A stretch of 64,000 nt of DNA from VXYL01 sp965243175. Its GTDB lineage: Bacteria > Pseudomonadota > Gammaproteobacteria > Pseudomonadales > Azotimanducaceae. The position numbers and the translations under genes were made by a program. How positions within the stretch are numbered: position 1 is the stretch's first letter; every line of letters begins with the position of its first letter. The stretch lies in the NCBI GenBank assembly GCA_965243175.1, contig OZ251532.1, positions 3,410,001 to 3,474,000 on the forward strand. The letters are read 5' to 3'. Below the pieces are notes generated by a model. That model saw only the letters and a program-made list of their open reading frames with translations. It was not told where the DNA came from and made no database searches. Of the stretch, positions 7,411 to 15,387 are shown one piece after another.

Positions 7411-8481
7411 ATGAACGAGAAGCGCCTACGCAAAGGCCGCGGCGCGGTGTCGAACCCCGCCAGCCGCTTCGACGCCACCGTGAGCGAACCCGCGAGCGAC
7501 GGCTGGGAGCAAGCCGAGTCGGAAGACTTCCCCGAGCCCGACCCCCGCACCACCTTCCTGCCGGACAAGACCCGCGACATCATCGCCACCAACAACTCGC
7601 CGGACATCCCCTTCGACCGCTCCGTCAACCCGTACAAGGGCTGCGAACACGGCTGCGTCTACTGCTACGCCCGCCCCACGCACGCCTATCTCGACTTGTC
7701 GCCTGGGCTGGATTTCGAGACCCGCATCTTCTACAAGACGGAACCCGCCGAACGCCTGCGCGAAGCCTTCGAGAAACCCGGCTACCGTTGCCGTCCCCTC
7801 GCCATCGGCACCAACACCGATCCGTACCAGCCCGGCGAGAAGCAGCACCGCGTCACCCGCCGCGTTCTGGAAACGCTCTGGGAGTACCGCCACCCGGTCA
7901 CCATCGTCACCAAGGGCGCCCTCGTGCTGCGCGACCTGGACATCCTGGCGCAGATGGCCGCCAACGGCCTGGCCAGCGTGGCCGTCAGCATCACCACCTT
8001 GGACAACGCGTTGAAGACGAAGCTGGAACCGCGTACCGCTTCGCCCTCGGCAAGGCTGCGCATGGTGCGCGAACTCGCCGCCGCGAAGATTCCGGTCGGA
8101 GTGATGATGGGGCCGGTGATTCCGGTCATCAACGACGCGGAAATCGAAGCCATCGTGGCGCGTTCGGCCCAGGCCGGCGCCGAGTTCGTCGGCTACGTCA
8201 TGCTCCGCCTGCCGTTCGAGGTGAAGGACCTGTTCGCCGAGTGGCTGGCGGAACACTATCCGCTGAAGGCGGAGCACGTGATGAACCGCGTCCGCGACCT
8301 GCGCGGCGGCAAGGCGTACCAGGCGGAGTGGGGCACGCGGATGCGCGGCCAGGGCGTCTACGCGGACCTCGTCGCCAAGCGATTCGAGATCGCGCTGCGC
8401 AAGAACGGCCTCGACAAGTCGCCGCGCCGAATGGAACTGCGCACCGATCTCTTCCGCCGCCGCCAGGCGACCCTGTTCTAG
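7411..8481 (+). CDS. PA0069 family radical SAM protein
   Basis: 356 residues. The iron-sulfur cluster motif CxxxCxxC is CEHGCVYC with Cys78, Cys82 and Cys85, followed by YARPTHAYL, typical of the PA0069 group related to spore photoproduct lyase-like and SplB-like proteins. Upstream lies the family's conserved block FLPDKTRDIIATN and NPYKGC. These enzymes bind a 4Fe-4S cluster and S-adenosylmethionine and make a 5'-deoxyadenosyl radical. The substrate of this subfamily is unknown, though a DNA or nucleotide lesion has been suggested by relationship. Length is normal for the family and the gene looks intact. It stands alone, convergent with the 2OG oxygenase gene 30 bases away. Confidence 0.92.
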   Translation: MNEKRLRKGRGAVSNPASRFDATVSEPASDGWEQAESEDFPEPDPRTTFLPDKTRDIIATNNSPDIPFDRSVNPYKGCEHGCVYCYARPTHAYLDLSPGLDFETRIFYKTEPAERLREAFEKPGYRCRPLAIGTNTDPYQPGEKQHRVTRRVLETLWEYRHPVTIVTKGALVLRDLDILAQMAANGLASVAVSITTLDNALKTKLEPRTASPSARLRMVRELAAAKIPVGVMMGPVIPVINDAEIEAIVARSAQAGAEFVGYVMLRLPFEVKDLFAEWLAEHYPLKAEHVMNRVRDLRGGKAYQAEWGTRMRGQGVYADLVAKRFEIALRKNGLDKSPRRMELRTDLFRRRQATLF

Positions 8482-9530
8482 CGGAAGCGCCGCCCAAGAA
8501 GCACGTCGCCGTCAAGTGTGGCCGTCGCGAACTTCGGCAGCGGCTTCGGCGCGCAATTGAGGTGCGGCGACGGTCTGCCAATCTTGGCTGCGATGGATCC
8601 AGCCGTGGACGGTGAAGCGGGCGTCCTCGTGCGCGTCGGACTCGCTCCGCACCGGCAGCACCTCGTGGAAGTAGCTGCTTGGAAAGAACACGATGCTGTT
8701 GTGTACCGGGTCGATGCGCGAGAACGCCGCCGTGCGGTAGTCGCGGCTCGTGACGCACGTGTCGTACAGCAGCAGTTCGCCGCCGCTGAACCGCTTGGGT
8801 TCGCGGTGAAAGTAGTAGGCGTAGCTGACCCGACGGGTTCTGTACACGATTCCTTGGTTGTCTCGATGCGCGCGAAAGAAACCGCCGCCGCGATGCGCCG
8901 TGGCGTCCAGCTCGATGTAGATTTCGCGCATGTCGTCGACCCGCAGGCGGTCGAACACGCCGCGTGCGACGCGGAGCATCTCCTCGACGAACCAAGGACG
9001 AATCCGCCGCCGGAGCGGGCCGCCCGCGGAGGCGGCAACGTGGGTCTTGGAGTCGACGACGCTCTTGCCTTTGCTCGCGATCTCGGTAGGAACGAAGTGC
9101 TCGCGCCCCCCGATCATCAGCTCCAACAGCATGTCTTGCCGATCCTTGGGCAGGAAATCGGCGATGTGGATGAACGGCGCTGGGTGCGGGCCTTCGGGCT
9201 CGGTCTTCGGCAGCCCCTCGCCGGTCAACGCGCAGACCCCCCACGCCGCGAGGGCATCGCCGTTCAGGGCCTTGAGCTTCCGGTAGGTCTCCACCGCCGC
9301 GCCGAAGTCGCCCAGCTTGCGCTGCACCTCGCCCAGCTGCCGCAGCGCTTCCGGGTCTTCTGGATCCGCGGCGAGCCGCCGTTCTATTCTGGCCTTTACC
9401 TGATTCAGGAAAGCCGGGGCGGTGGACGCGATCCTAGCCGCGGGGCGATCGTCGTCTCGCGCAAGCGTTGCGCTCTGTTCCGCCGCGTCCCCCGTTTTTG
9501 CCTTTGGCATCGCCATCGCCTTGCAAACCG
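8479..9530. repeat. 1.05-kb inter-gene duplication, copy A
   Basis: This segment, containing one complete oxygenase gene and about 30 bases past its stop, matches 12043-13096 at roughly 88-90 percent by eye. The left boundary is visible as the shared sequence CTAGCGGAAGCGCCGC. The right boundary is the shared GCCTTGCA next to both start codons. Both copies point the same way, so this is a direct duplication about 3.56 kb apart. Confidence 0.85.
8512..9516 (-). CDS. TPR plus 2OG-Fe(II) oxygenase, copy A
   Basis: 334 residues. One or two TPR-like helices (residues 45-95, PEDPEALRQLGEVQRKLGDF) precede an iron/2-oxoglutarate-dependent double-stranded beta-helix. The facial triad is His217-x-Asp219 (FFRAHRDN) and His284 (YFHEVLPV), with Arg300 as the 2-oxoglutarate anchor. 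This resembles prolyl-4-hydroxylase-like 2OG oxygenases acting on proteins or small molecules. The start is placed at ATG 9516 because it aligns with the start of the paralogue at 13082. An upstream in-frame ATG at 9555 is possible. The gene is intact. Unlike copy B, it is not preceded by a Uma2 gene, but a Uma2 scrap lies 300 bases upstream on the other strand. Confidence 0.87.
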   Translation of the reverse strand: MAMPKAKTGDAAEQSATLARDDDRPAARIASTAPAFLNQVKARIERRLAADPEDPEALRQLGEVQRKLGDFGAAVETYRKLKALNGDALAAWGVCALTGEGLPKTEPEGPHPAPFIHIADFLPKDRQDMLLELMIGGREHFVPTEIASKGKSVVDSKTHVAASAGGPLRRRIRPWFVEEMLRVARGVFDRLRVDDMREIYIELDATAHRGGGFFRAHRDNQGIVYRTRRVSYAYYFHREPKRFSGGELLLYDTCVTSRDYRTAAFSRIDPVHNSIVFFPSSYFHEVLPVRSESDAHEDARFTVHGWIHRSQDWQTVAAPQLRAEAAAEVRDGHT

Positions 9531-9813
9531 CTTGATTCGTAACGCTATCGCCCATGCTGCGCCGCGTACGGGCTCAGCACCCTCTAGACATTTCGCCGCT
9601 GCCAAGGGGAGTCCTTGGAGCGGCGGTTCGGTAGCCTATGTGTTGCAGACACGAGAGACCGAACGATGAGGATGTTCGCACAAGACGCCGCCTTCTACCG
9701 GCGCTGGACGGGACGGGCGCAGCGCCGGCTGTCCGAAATCCAAGTTCCCACAAAGCGCCGTTCCTCTGTAGATGCCGGACGAGCGGCCGGACGATCGCAG
9801 CGAAGCCACCGAT
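9517..9813. other. No recognisable gene
   Basis: Several short open frames cross this stretch on both strands, none with a ribosome binding site, recognisable motif or neighbour logic. It separates the oxygenase start from a Uma2 fragment. I see nothing supportable in it beyond a possible promoter for the oxygenase. Confidence 0.5.
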
Positions 9814-9909
9814 GCTCCGCGGCAGAACCGGCTGTCGTCGGACGTGTTCGTGGCGCTGGACGTGCCGCGCCACACGACGCGCTCCGACTACGACGTGGAC
9901 CGACTGGGT
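9814..9909 (+). pseudogene. Uma2 gene fragment
   Basis: A 31-residue stretch (PRQNRLSSDVFVALDVPRHT and the next eleven residues) matches the centre of the complete Uma2 protein at 13099-13950 almost residue for residue, but lies on the opposite strand. Nothing before or after matches. The catalytic DFxLEV block is missing. It ends a few bases before the ISAs1 relic, suggesting that insertion or recombination around the element left this scrap behind. Confidence 0.75.
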
Positions 9910-9934
9910 CTCAATCCAAGGACGGAGAGATGGG

Positions 9935-10567
9935 ATGCGGGAACTTCTGTCGGTCTTTCAAGAAGTTGAGGACTCCAGGCGAGGCAACGCCAAGCGCCAC
10001 GACCTGCACGACATGCTGGCGATCTCGCTGCTGTCGATGCTCACCGCGGACGCACGTGCGTGGACATGGAGGACTACGGTGCGTGGCGGAGTCGTGGCGG
10101 GGGACGTTTCTGGGGCTGGAGCGCCACAACTGGCCGGCCTCTCCGCCGTCGGCAAGGTGGTCGCCGAGCGGCGTCTCGCGGACGGCGCCGAGAGCGTCGA
10201 CACCCGCTACTGCCTGCTCAGCGCCAAGCTCTCGGCGGAGCGCTTCGGGCGCACGGTGGCTCCCACTGGGCCATCGAGAACGCCGATGCTTCGCATCGGA
10301 CGCCTGCACTGGGTGCTCGACGTGTCGATGGACGAAGACCAGGCGCGCAACCGCAAGGGCAACGGCGCCGCCTGCTTGGCCGTCGTCCGCCGGCTGGCCC
10401 TGAACATGGCCCGGATGCATCTCGACAAGCGCTCCGTCCGCCGCAAGTTCATCCACGCCCAGCGCAGCGACGACTTCCTGCTCGACATGATCCGCGGCGT
10501 CCGCGGACACGAGGAGGCACCGGATTTCAAATGCAATCGCCTTGCTGAAGCCCTCGACAGCCCTTGA
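9935..10567 (+). pseudogene. ISAs1-family transposase relic, internally deleted and frameshifted
   Basis: The start (MRELLSVFQEVEDSRRGNAK, then RHDLHDMLAISLLSMLTAD) matches the N-terminal associated domain of ISAs1/H-repeat transposases. The later part (LHWVLDVSMDEDQARNRKG, then ALNMARM) matches the C-terminal end of the catalytic domain. The central DDE region with the first two catalytic aspartates is missing. HWAIEN appears in a different frame from LHWVLDV, so a frameshift sits near 10270. The full family protein is about 370 residues and only about 210 remain. The inverted-repeat-like CGACAGCCCTTGACA at about 10556-10570 may be the element's right end. Not functional. Confidence 0.7.
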
Positions 10568-11048
10568 CAAGCGGTGATCGTGCAGTCAACCTACGCTCGA
10601 AATGCGCTGGGGGGCCTACCCGTTGAGGACTGTGCGCAAGTCTAGGCACGTCTCCAACGAGCGAGGCCGCAGGCGGTTTCCGGCATTGAAGACGGAGGGC
10701 CAGCCGCAGCAAGGGCGGGTCTACGAAGGCGACACACAGAAGAGGAGCCTAGGAAAAATGGCGCACTCGCAGAATTCCCCCCCCCCCCCCCCCGACGGCG
10801 CATCGAGCGGGAGCCCTGCCGTGGCTAGCGCGTTGAGCGAACACGGTGCGGGCGAAGCGCCCGCGAAGAAGCCCTAGAGCAGGCCCACCTTCTACGTCCT
10901 CACCGACGTGATCCAGAGCCACGGCTCTCCGTCGAACAAGCCCGACCGCCCTGCGCAAGAGGACGAGTCCATTCCTCCCCTCATTTCCGGCAGCTCAAGG
11001 TACAAGAGCTACCGCCCAATGACCGCCTAGCTCACGAACACGCTTTAG
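10568..11048. other. No recognisable gene; contains a C homopolymer
   Basis: A short open frame (10602-10877, about 90 codons) crosses the poly-C tract and ends KKP, but has no family resemblance. A second part may be the decayed leader of the aquaporin relic that follows. Stops interrupt every frame. No RNA gene or clear terminator seen. Confidence 0.4.
10777..10793 (+). repeat. 17-base poly-C tract
   Basis: Seventeen consecutive cytosines, far longer than any other homopolymer in the window. In a decaying region it may simply be neutral, or the length may be a sequencing or assembly artefact. Confidence 0.95.
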
Positions 11049-11262
11049 GTAGCGCTCGTCGCCGAGGGCATCAGTACGACGCTGCTGCTGGCGGCGGCCG
11101 TCGGCTCTGGCGTCATGACGGAGATTCTGGCCGCTGGCGACGACGGTGCCGCTCGGCAATGCGCTCGCCACGGGCGCTATGCTCGCCGTGTTCCTCACGA
11201 TCTTCGGTCCGATTTCCGGCGCGATTCAATCCCGCGATCACTGCCATCTTCCCTGATTGGAC
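11049..11262 (+). pseudogene. Aquaporin (MIP family) gene relic
   Basis: Three frames must be joined. VALVAEGISTTLLLAAAVGS (first frame) resembles helix 1 of MIP channels. NALATGAMLAVFLTIFGPIS (second frame, from 11158) resembles helix 2 and the SGAHFNPA approach. FNPAIT (third frame, from 11225) carries the first NPA motif. Two frameshifts within 200 bases, and absence of the rest of the channel, make this a decayed fragment of an aquaporin or arsenic-associated MIP gene. The family assignment is good, the exact subfamily is not. Confidence 0.65.
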
Positions 11263-11329
11263 GGGAGATCGACTCTTTCGCGAGCAGCGTCGTGCATCCC
11301 CTGCCCCGCGACTCGCGCACCTAGGCGGT

Positions 11330-12042
11330 TCATTCGCCCGACAGGGCCGCCGTGTCCTCGGTCTCTTCCTGCGCCTGTTCCTTGCGGGCATCTCCTCGAT
11401 CGGCCACTTCGGCGTCAAGTCGAGCCCCCTCAAGCCGGGATAGTCGGGCGCGTAGCGAGTCGCTCGGTAGACGGCGGTCTCGGCGCGGGTTCCGATGGGC
11501 CACGCCTCGCCGGGTCCAAGCTGGGCACCGAGGTCGCCGATCGCGATCGGGTCTCCTTGGCGCAGGATGCGGCGCCCCACAGGAGTCATGTACTTCCACA
11601 CCGTTTCGCCACTCGGCGTCACCTCCACCAGCACCCCCCGCCCCTGCTCACTGACGCAGATCAGCGTGTTGCCGTTCGGAAGCCGCTGCGCCCCGCCCAT
11701 GCGGTACGACAGAAACTCGCTCGGTGGCGACGCGGTGTATTCCCCAGGACGGCGCGGGCGGGCCCCATGCGCGGCCGGGCATCGGCCGCCGGAGCCCGCA
11801 AGGCCGGCACCCCCTTGGCAAGCACGGGGCGATCACATACCAGGCAACTTCGACAACGGAGGAGTGGTCGCGCTGGATGCCTGTGAACTCCCAGCCGTTG
11901 TTGAAGACGAGAATGTTGCCGGCGCCCGGCCCAGCCTTGATCCAACGCACGTGGTGGTGCCAGAACAGGCGCTGGTCGGCCGCGGTTCCCGCCGGTAGGC
12001 GCGCGGGTTGCCCCAGCGGTACAGCAGATCGCCGCCCCCGGC
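11330..12042 (-). pseudogene. Arylsulfotransferase (ASST-like) gene relic
   Basis: Read leftward, segments in shifting frames match one family in the correct order: GGDLLYRWGNPRAYR, then RLFWHHHVRWIKAGPGAGNI with VFNNGWEF and HSSVVEV, then GAQRLPNGNTLICVSEQGRG with LVEVTPSGETVWKY and YRATRYAPDYPGLRGLDLTP, and finally an acidic tail ending ALSGE. These are hallmarks of bacterial arylsulfotransferase/aryl-sulfate sulfotransferase beta-propeller proteins. At least three frameshifts, near 11998, between 11860 and 11745, and near 11410, and a missing N-terminal half show that it is dead. Some in-frame pieces are still over 90 residues, so decay looks recent. Confidence 0.75.
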
Positions 12043-13096
12043 CTAGCGGAAGCGCCGCGTCACCATGAAGTTCGCCGACGTCATGCGTGGCCGTCGCGGG
12101 CTTCGGCGGCGGCCTCGGCCTGCAATCGGCTCTCGACGAAGGGCTCCCACTCGTGGCTGCGATGGATCCAGCCGTGGACGGTGAAGCGCGCGTCCTCGTG
12201 CGCGTCGGATTCGCTCCGCACCGGCAGCACCTCGTGGTAGTAGCCGCTCGGAAAGAACACGATGCTGTTGTGTACCGGGTCGATGCGCGAGAACGCCGTC
12301 GTGCGGTAGTCGCTGGTCGTGACGCACGTGTCGTACAACAGCAGTTCGCCGCCGCTGAACCGCTTGGGTTCGCGGTGGAAGTAGTAGGCGTAGCTGACCC
12401 GACGGGTCGGGTACATCCCCGCGTTGTCTCGATGCGCGCGAAAGAAACCGCCGCCGCGATGCGCCGTGGCGCTCAACTCGATGTAGATTTCGCGCATGGC
12501 GTCGACCTGCAGGCGATCGAACACGCCGCGCGCGACGCGGAGGATCTCCTCGACGAACCAAGGACGAATCCGCCGCAGGATCGGCCGCTCGGCGGAGCCC
12601 GCGACGTGGGTCTTGGAATCGACGACGCCCTTGCCCTTGATGATGACCTCGGTGGGAACGAAGTGCTCGCACTCCCCGAGCATCGTCTCCAGCAGCATGC
12701 CTTGCCGATCCTCGGTCAGAAAATCGGCGATGCGGACGAACGGCGCCGGGTGCGGCCCTTCGGGCGCGGTCTTCGGCAGCCCCTCGCCGGTCAGTGCGCA
12801 GACTCCCCACGCAGCGAGGGCATCGCCGTTCAGGGCCTTGAGCTTCCGGTAGGTCTCCACCGCCGCGCCGAAGTCGCCCAGCTTGCGCTGAATCTCGCCC
12901 AGCTGCCGCAGCGCTTCCGGGTCTTCCGGATCCGCGGCGAGCCGCCGTTCTATTCTGGCCTTTGCCTGATTCAGGAAAACGGGGGCAGTGGACGCGATCC
13001 TGGCCGCAGGGCGATCGTCGGCGCGCGCAAGCGTCGTACGCTGTTCCGCCGCCTCCCCCGCTTGTGCCCGTTGCCCCGCCATGCCTTGCAGAGCGA
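12043..13096. repeat. 1.05-kb inter-gene duplication, copy B
   Basis: Direct-repeat partner of 8479-9530, carrying the second oxygenase gene. Here the repeat is followed upstream by a complete Uma2 gene whose last codons abut the repeat, whereas copy A has no intact Uma2 gene. Confidence 0.85.
12081..13082 (-). CDS. TPR plus 2OG-Fe(II) oxygenase, copy B
   Basis: 333 residues, intact, and about nine tenths identical to the copy at 8512-9516. It keeps the TPR-like lead, the iron site HRD (in FFRAHRDN), the distal His in YYHEVLPV and the Arg before FTVHGWIH. A one-residue deletion after HRDN and small clusters of substitutions separate the copies. The ATG at 13082 lies 15 bases after the Uma2 stop, so the two genes probably form an operon. 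The two oxygenases may have different substrates, or this may be a recent redundant duplication. A protein hydroxylase role is possible from the family but not shown. Confidence 0.87.
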   Translation of the reverse strand: MAGQRAQAGEAAEQRTTLARADDRPAARIASTAPVFLNQAKARIERRLAADPEDPEALRQLGEIQRKLGDFGAAVETYRKLKALNGDALAAWGVCALTGEGLPKTAPEGPHPAPFVRIADFLTEDRQGMLLETMLGECEHFVPTEVIIKGKGVVDSKTHVAGSAERPILRRIRPWFVEEILRVARGVFDRLQVDAMREIYIELSATAHRGGGFFRAHRDNAGMYPTRRVSYAYYFHREPKRFSGGELLLYDTCVTTSDYRTTAFSRIDPVHNSIVFFPSGYYHEVLPVRSESDAHEDARFTVHGWIHRSHEWEPFVESRLQAEAAAEARDGHA

Positions 13097-13098
13097 CC

Positions 13099-13950
13099 TC
13101 AACGCCCGCCTTGGCGAAGCCGTTCTTCGAGTTCCACGACCCGGCGCTCCGCCGCCTCCGCGCGGGCCAGCGCCCGCGCCTCGCGGGCCCGTGCTTGGTC
13201 GTAGTCGGGGATGTCCGCCCCAGTCGCTGGATCACGCCAGCGCATTGTTATCGCCCAGGTCTCGCCTGGCGTCGACGCCCGCGTCCGTTCCGCCACGTAG
13301 GCCATCAGCCTCAGAACTTCGCTCCGCACCCCGCGCTCGCCGTTCGGCAGCAGAACCTCGCCGAGCGGCTCGCGGCGCTCCGGCGTCAGCGCGAACCCCC
13401 ACAGGTCCTTGCCGACCCCAGCCCAGTCCATGCCGGTGGAGTCGAAGAGCAGGCACTCGCGTACGCCGAGGCGCTGGTAGACGTCCAGCTTGCGCTCCAC
13501 GTCGTGCCGCCAGGTGCTCTTCGACACCACCTCCAGCACGAAGTCCGGCGGCCCCAGCAGGTCCACGTCGTAGTCGGAGCGCGTCGTGTGGCGCGGCACG
13601 TCCAGCGCCACGAACACGTCCGGCGACAGCCGGCTCTGCCGCGGCTTGCCGGGCTCGCTAAAGAGAATGTGCAGGTCGTCGCCCACCTCGGCTTCGGGGT
13701 AGCGGTGCATCAACGCGTTGCGGGAGTACGCGGTGGCGGTGGCGTGCGGCGCTTTCACGGGGATTCGCACGTCCACCAGCGGCGGATCGAGGGGGTAGGG
13801 CCCGTCGAACGACGACGGGTCGTGCTGTTGCGGGTCGAACGTCCGGGCGCGGCCATTGACTTGGCCGGGCCGCGGGACGCTCCCGGGCCGGCGCGGTGGC
13901 GCAGCCGGCGACCCCGGACGGGGGTGGAGGTCGGAACGGGCTTCGGGCAT
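13099..13950 (-). CDS. Uma2 family (PD-(D/E)XK nuclease fold) protein
   Basis: 283 residues. Uma2 domain at about 60-225 with the nuclease-like residues Asp in SPDVFVALDV, Asp/Glu in PPDFVLEVVSKS and a following Lys in ERKLDVYQRLGV. The C-terminal 50 residues form a charged Ala/Arg/Glu coiled coil (REARALARAEAAERRVVELE). Uma2 proteins resemble restriction-endonuclease-fold DNases, are often present in many copies, and have no proven general function. A proline-rich N-terminus precedes the domain. The ATG at 13950 has AAGGAG nine bases upstream. This start region is repeated at the left edge of the window. Upstream of, and probably co-transcribed with, oxygenase copy B. Confidence 0.88.
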   Translation of the reverse strand: MPEARSDLHPRPGSPAAPPRRPGSVPRPGQVNGRARTFDPQQHDPSSFDGPYPLDPPLVDVRIPVKAPHATATAYSRNALMHRYPEAEVGDDLHILFSEPGKPRQSRLSPDVFVALDVPRHTTRSDYDVDLLGPPDFVLEVVSKSTWRHDVERKLDVYQRLGVRECLLFDSTGMDWAGVGKDLWGFALTPERREPLGEVLLPNGERGVRSEVLRLMAYVAERTRASTPGETWAITMRWRDPATGADIPDYDQARAREARALARAEAAERRVVELEERLRQGGR

Positions 13951-14235
13951 CGCTTGCTCCTTGTGGGCGTCGCCACGGAGTCGGCCTGCACATTGGCGAC
14001 AGCGTAGCACGCGCCGTACGCGCGGCGGCCCGCGGCGCGGCGGCGTCGGGTTGTTTCGAGCAGGGTCATCATGGCGGAAATTCTCGGAATGCGCCGCCGC
14101 CCCGTCTACAGTGAAGGTCGCATAGCGCGCCGGGGCGTTCCCGCACACCCCGCGCCGCTCGCCGCAAAGTCGCCAAACCGCGCCGGACGGACGCTTCGGC
14201 GTTGCCGGCTCGCGTACTCCGGTGTGCGATGCGCG
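13940..14235. repeat. Direct repeat, copy B (Uma2 start plus upstream region)
   Basis: Partner of the repeat at bases 1-300. The first 176 bases are nearly identical, the rest about three quarters identical. It lies between the Uma2 start and the SDR gene. Beyond the repeat, the 377-base intergenic region shows only a possible -10 element (TAGAAT at 14286-14291) for the SDR gene. Confidence 0.85.
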
Positions 14236-14327
14236 GCGTCTCGCGCCTGTTCGGCCGCCGTGTTCCCGTCTTCTCGGCGCACCGTCTAGAATCCGCCGAG
14301 ACCAGTCGACCCGCCAAAGGAGCTGCA

Positions 14328-15077
14328 ATGAAGGGCAAGATCGCAATCGTCACGGGCGCCGGCACCGGTATCGGCAAGCACACGACGCTCGCCCTGCTGA
14401 ACGCCGGCTACTCCGTCGCTCTGGGTGGCCGCAGGCTCGAACTGCTGGAGGCGGTAGCCGAGGAATCCGGCGCCGGCGACCGCGCCTTGCCGGTGCGCAC
14501 CGATGTCGCGGACCCGGAATCGGTCGCCAACCTCTTCGCCGCCACCAACGACGCCTTTGGCCGCCTAGACCTCCTGTTCAACAACGCCGGCACGGGCGCG
14601 CCGCCGGTGCCGCTCGAAGAACTCCCTTTGGAGCAATGGCAGCGCGTGGTGGACGTCAACCTCACCGGCGCGTTCCTGTGTACGCAGCACGCCTTCCGCG
14701 CCATGCGCAACCAGGACCCGAAGGGCGGCCGCATCATCAACAACGGTTCCATCTCCGCGCACGTGCCGCGCCCGAACTCCGCCCCGTACACCGCCACGAA
14801 GCACGCCCTCACCGGCCTCACGCGCTCCACGTTCCTGGACGGACGCCCCCACCACATCGTCTGCGGCCAGATCGACATCGGCAACGCCCACACCCCGATG
14901 ACCGCGCGCATGGGACAGGGCGCGAAACAGGCCGACGGCTCGACGAAGCCGGAGCCGACCATGGACGTAGCCAACGTCGCCCAGGCCGTCCTCTACATGG
15001 ACAGCCTTCCCTTGGACGCCAACGTGCCCTTCCTCACCGTCATGGCCTCCTCGATGCCCTACATCGGCCGCGGCTGA
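14328..15077 (+). CDS. Short-chain dehydrogenase/reductase
   Basis: 249 residues, classical SDR length. The nucleotide-binding TGxxxGIG is TGAGTGIG at residues 9-16, followed by NNAG near 85 and the catalytic Ser and YxxxK in SISAHVPRPNSAPYTATK. The Arg-rich GGRR after the second strand suggests NADP preference. Substrate unknown. The ATG at 14328 follows AAAGGAG. An in-frame extension to 14202 is rejected because it lies in the duplicated non-coding repeat. Stands alone. Confidence 0.92.
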   Translation: MKGKIAIVTGAGTGIGKHTTLALLNAGYSVALGGRRLELLEAVAEESGAGDRALPVRTDVADPESVANLFAATNDAFGRLDLLFNNAGTGAPPVPLEELPLEQWQRVVDVNLTGAFLCTQHAFRAMRNQDPKGGRIINNGSISAHVPRPNSAPYTATKHALTGLTRSTFLDGRPHHIVCGQIDIGNAHTPMTARMGQGAKQADGSTKPEPTMDVANVAQAVLYMDSLPLDANVPFLTVMASSMPYIGRG

Positions 15078-15387
15078 GCGCCGCTCCCGTCGATGCCCGA
15101 CCGCCTACTGCTGCGAGCCGGTGCTAGTGGTTCGTTTCCAAATGCCTTTTCCGTGAGCCTAGCTTGTCGGCATGATCGCGTCTGGATGGTTCGTTCTCGT
15201 AGACTTCCTGCGCCAGCTCGGCCGCGCCTACCCGAAGCGGACGCTGATCCGCGTCTTCAAGTGGGGCTATGGACTGGACGACCTGGAGGCGGCGTGACGC
15301 TTAAAATGGCATCTTGGAGAACGAACACTAGTGCTGAGCCCCTCTTGGCGACACGGCCTACATAGATGTTCGAGTTGCCAACCCCGT
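15078..15387. other. Intergenic region with a possible 41-residue peptide
   Basis: A frame from ATG 15172 to 15297 reads a compact peptide (FLRQLGRAYPKRTLIRVFKW in its centre) without clear ribosome binding site or known family. It may be the tail of a lost gene. Nothing else supportable. The SDR gene and the PhyH gene converge here. Confidence 0.25.

Noticed and set aside
10602..10877. 91-codon open frame over the poly-C tract
   Set aside because: Its frame depends on the exact homopolymer length, and it has no motif or ribosome binding site.
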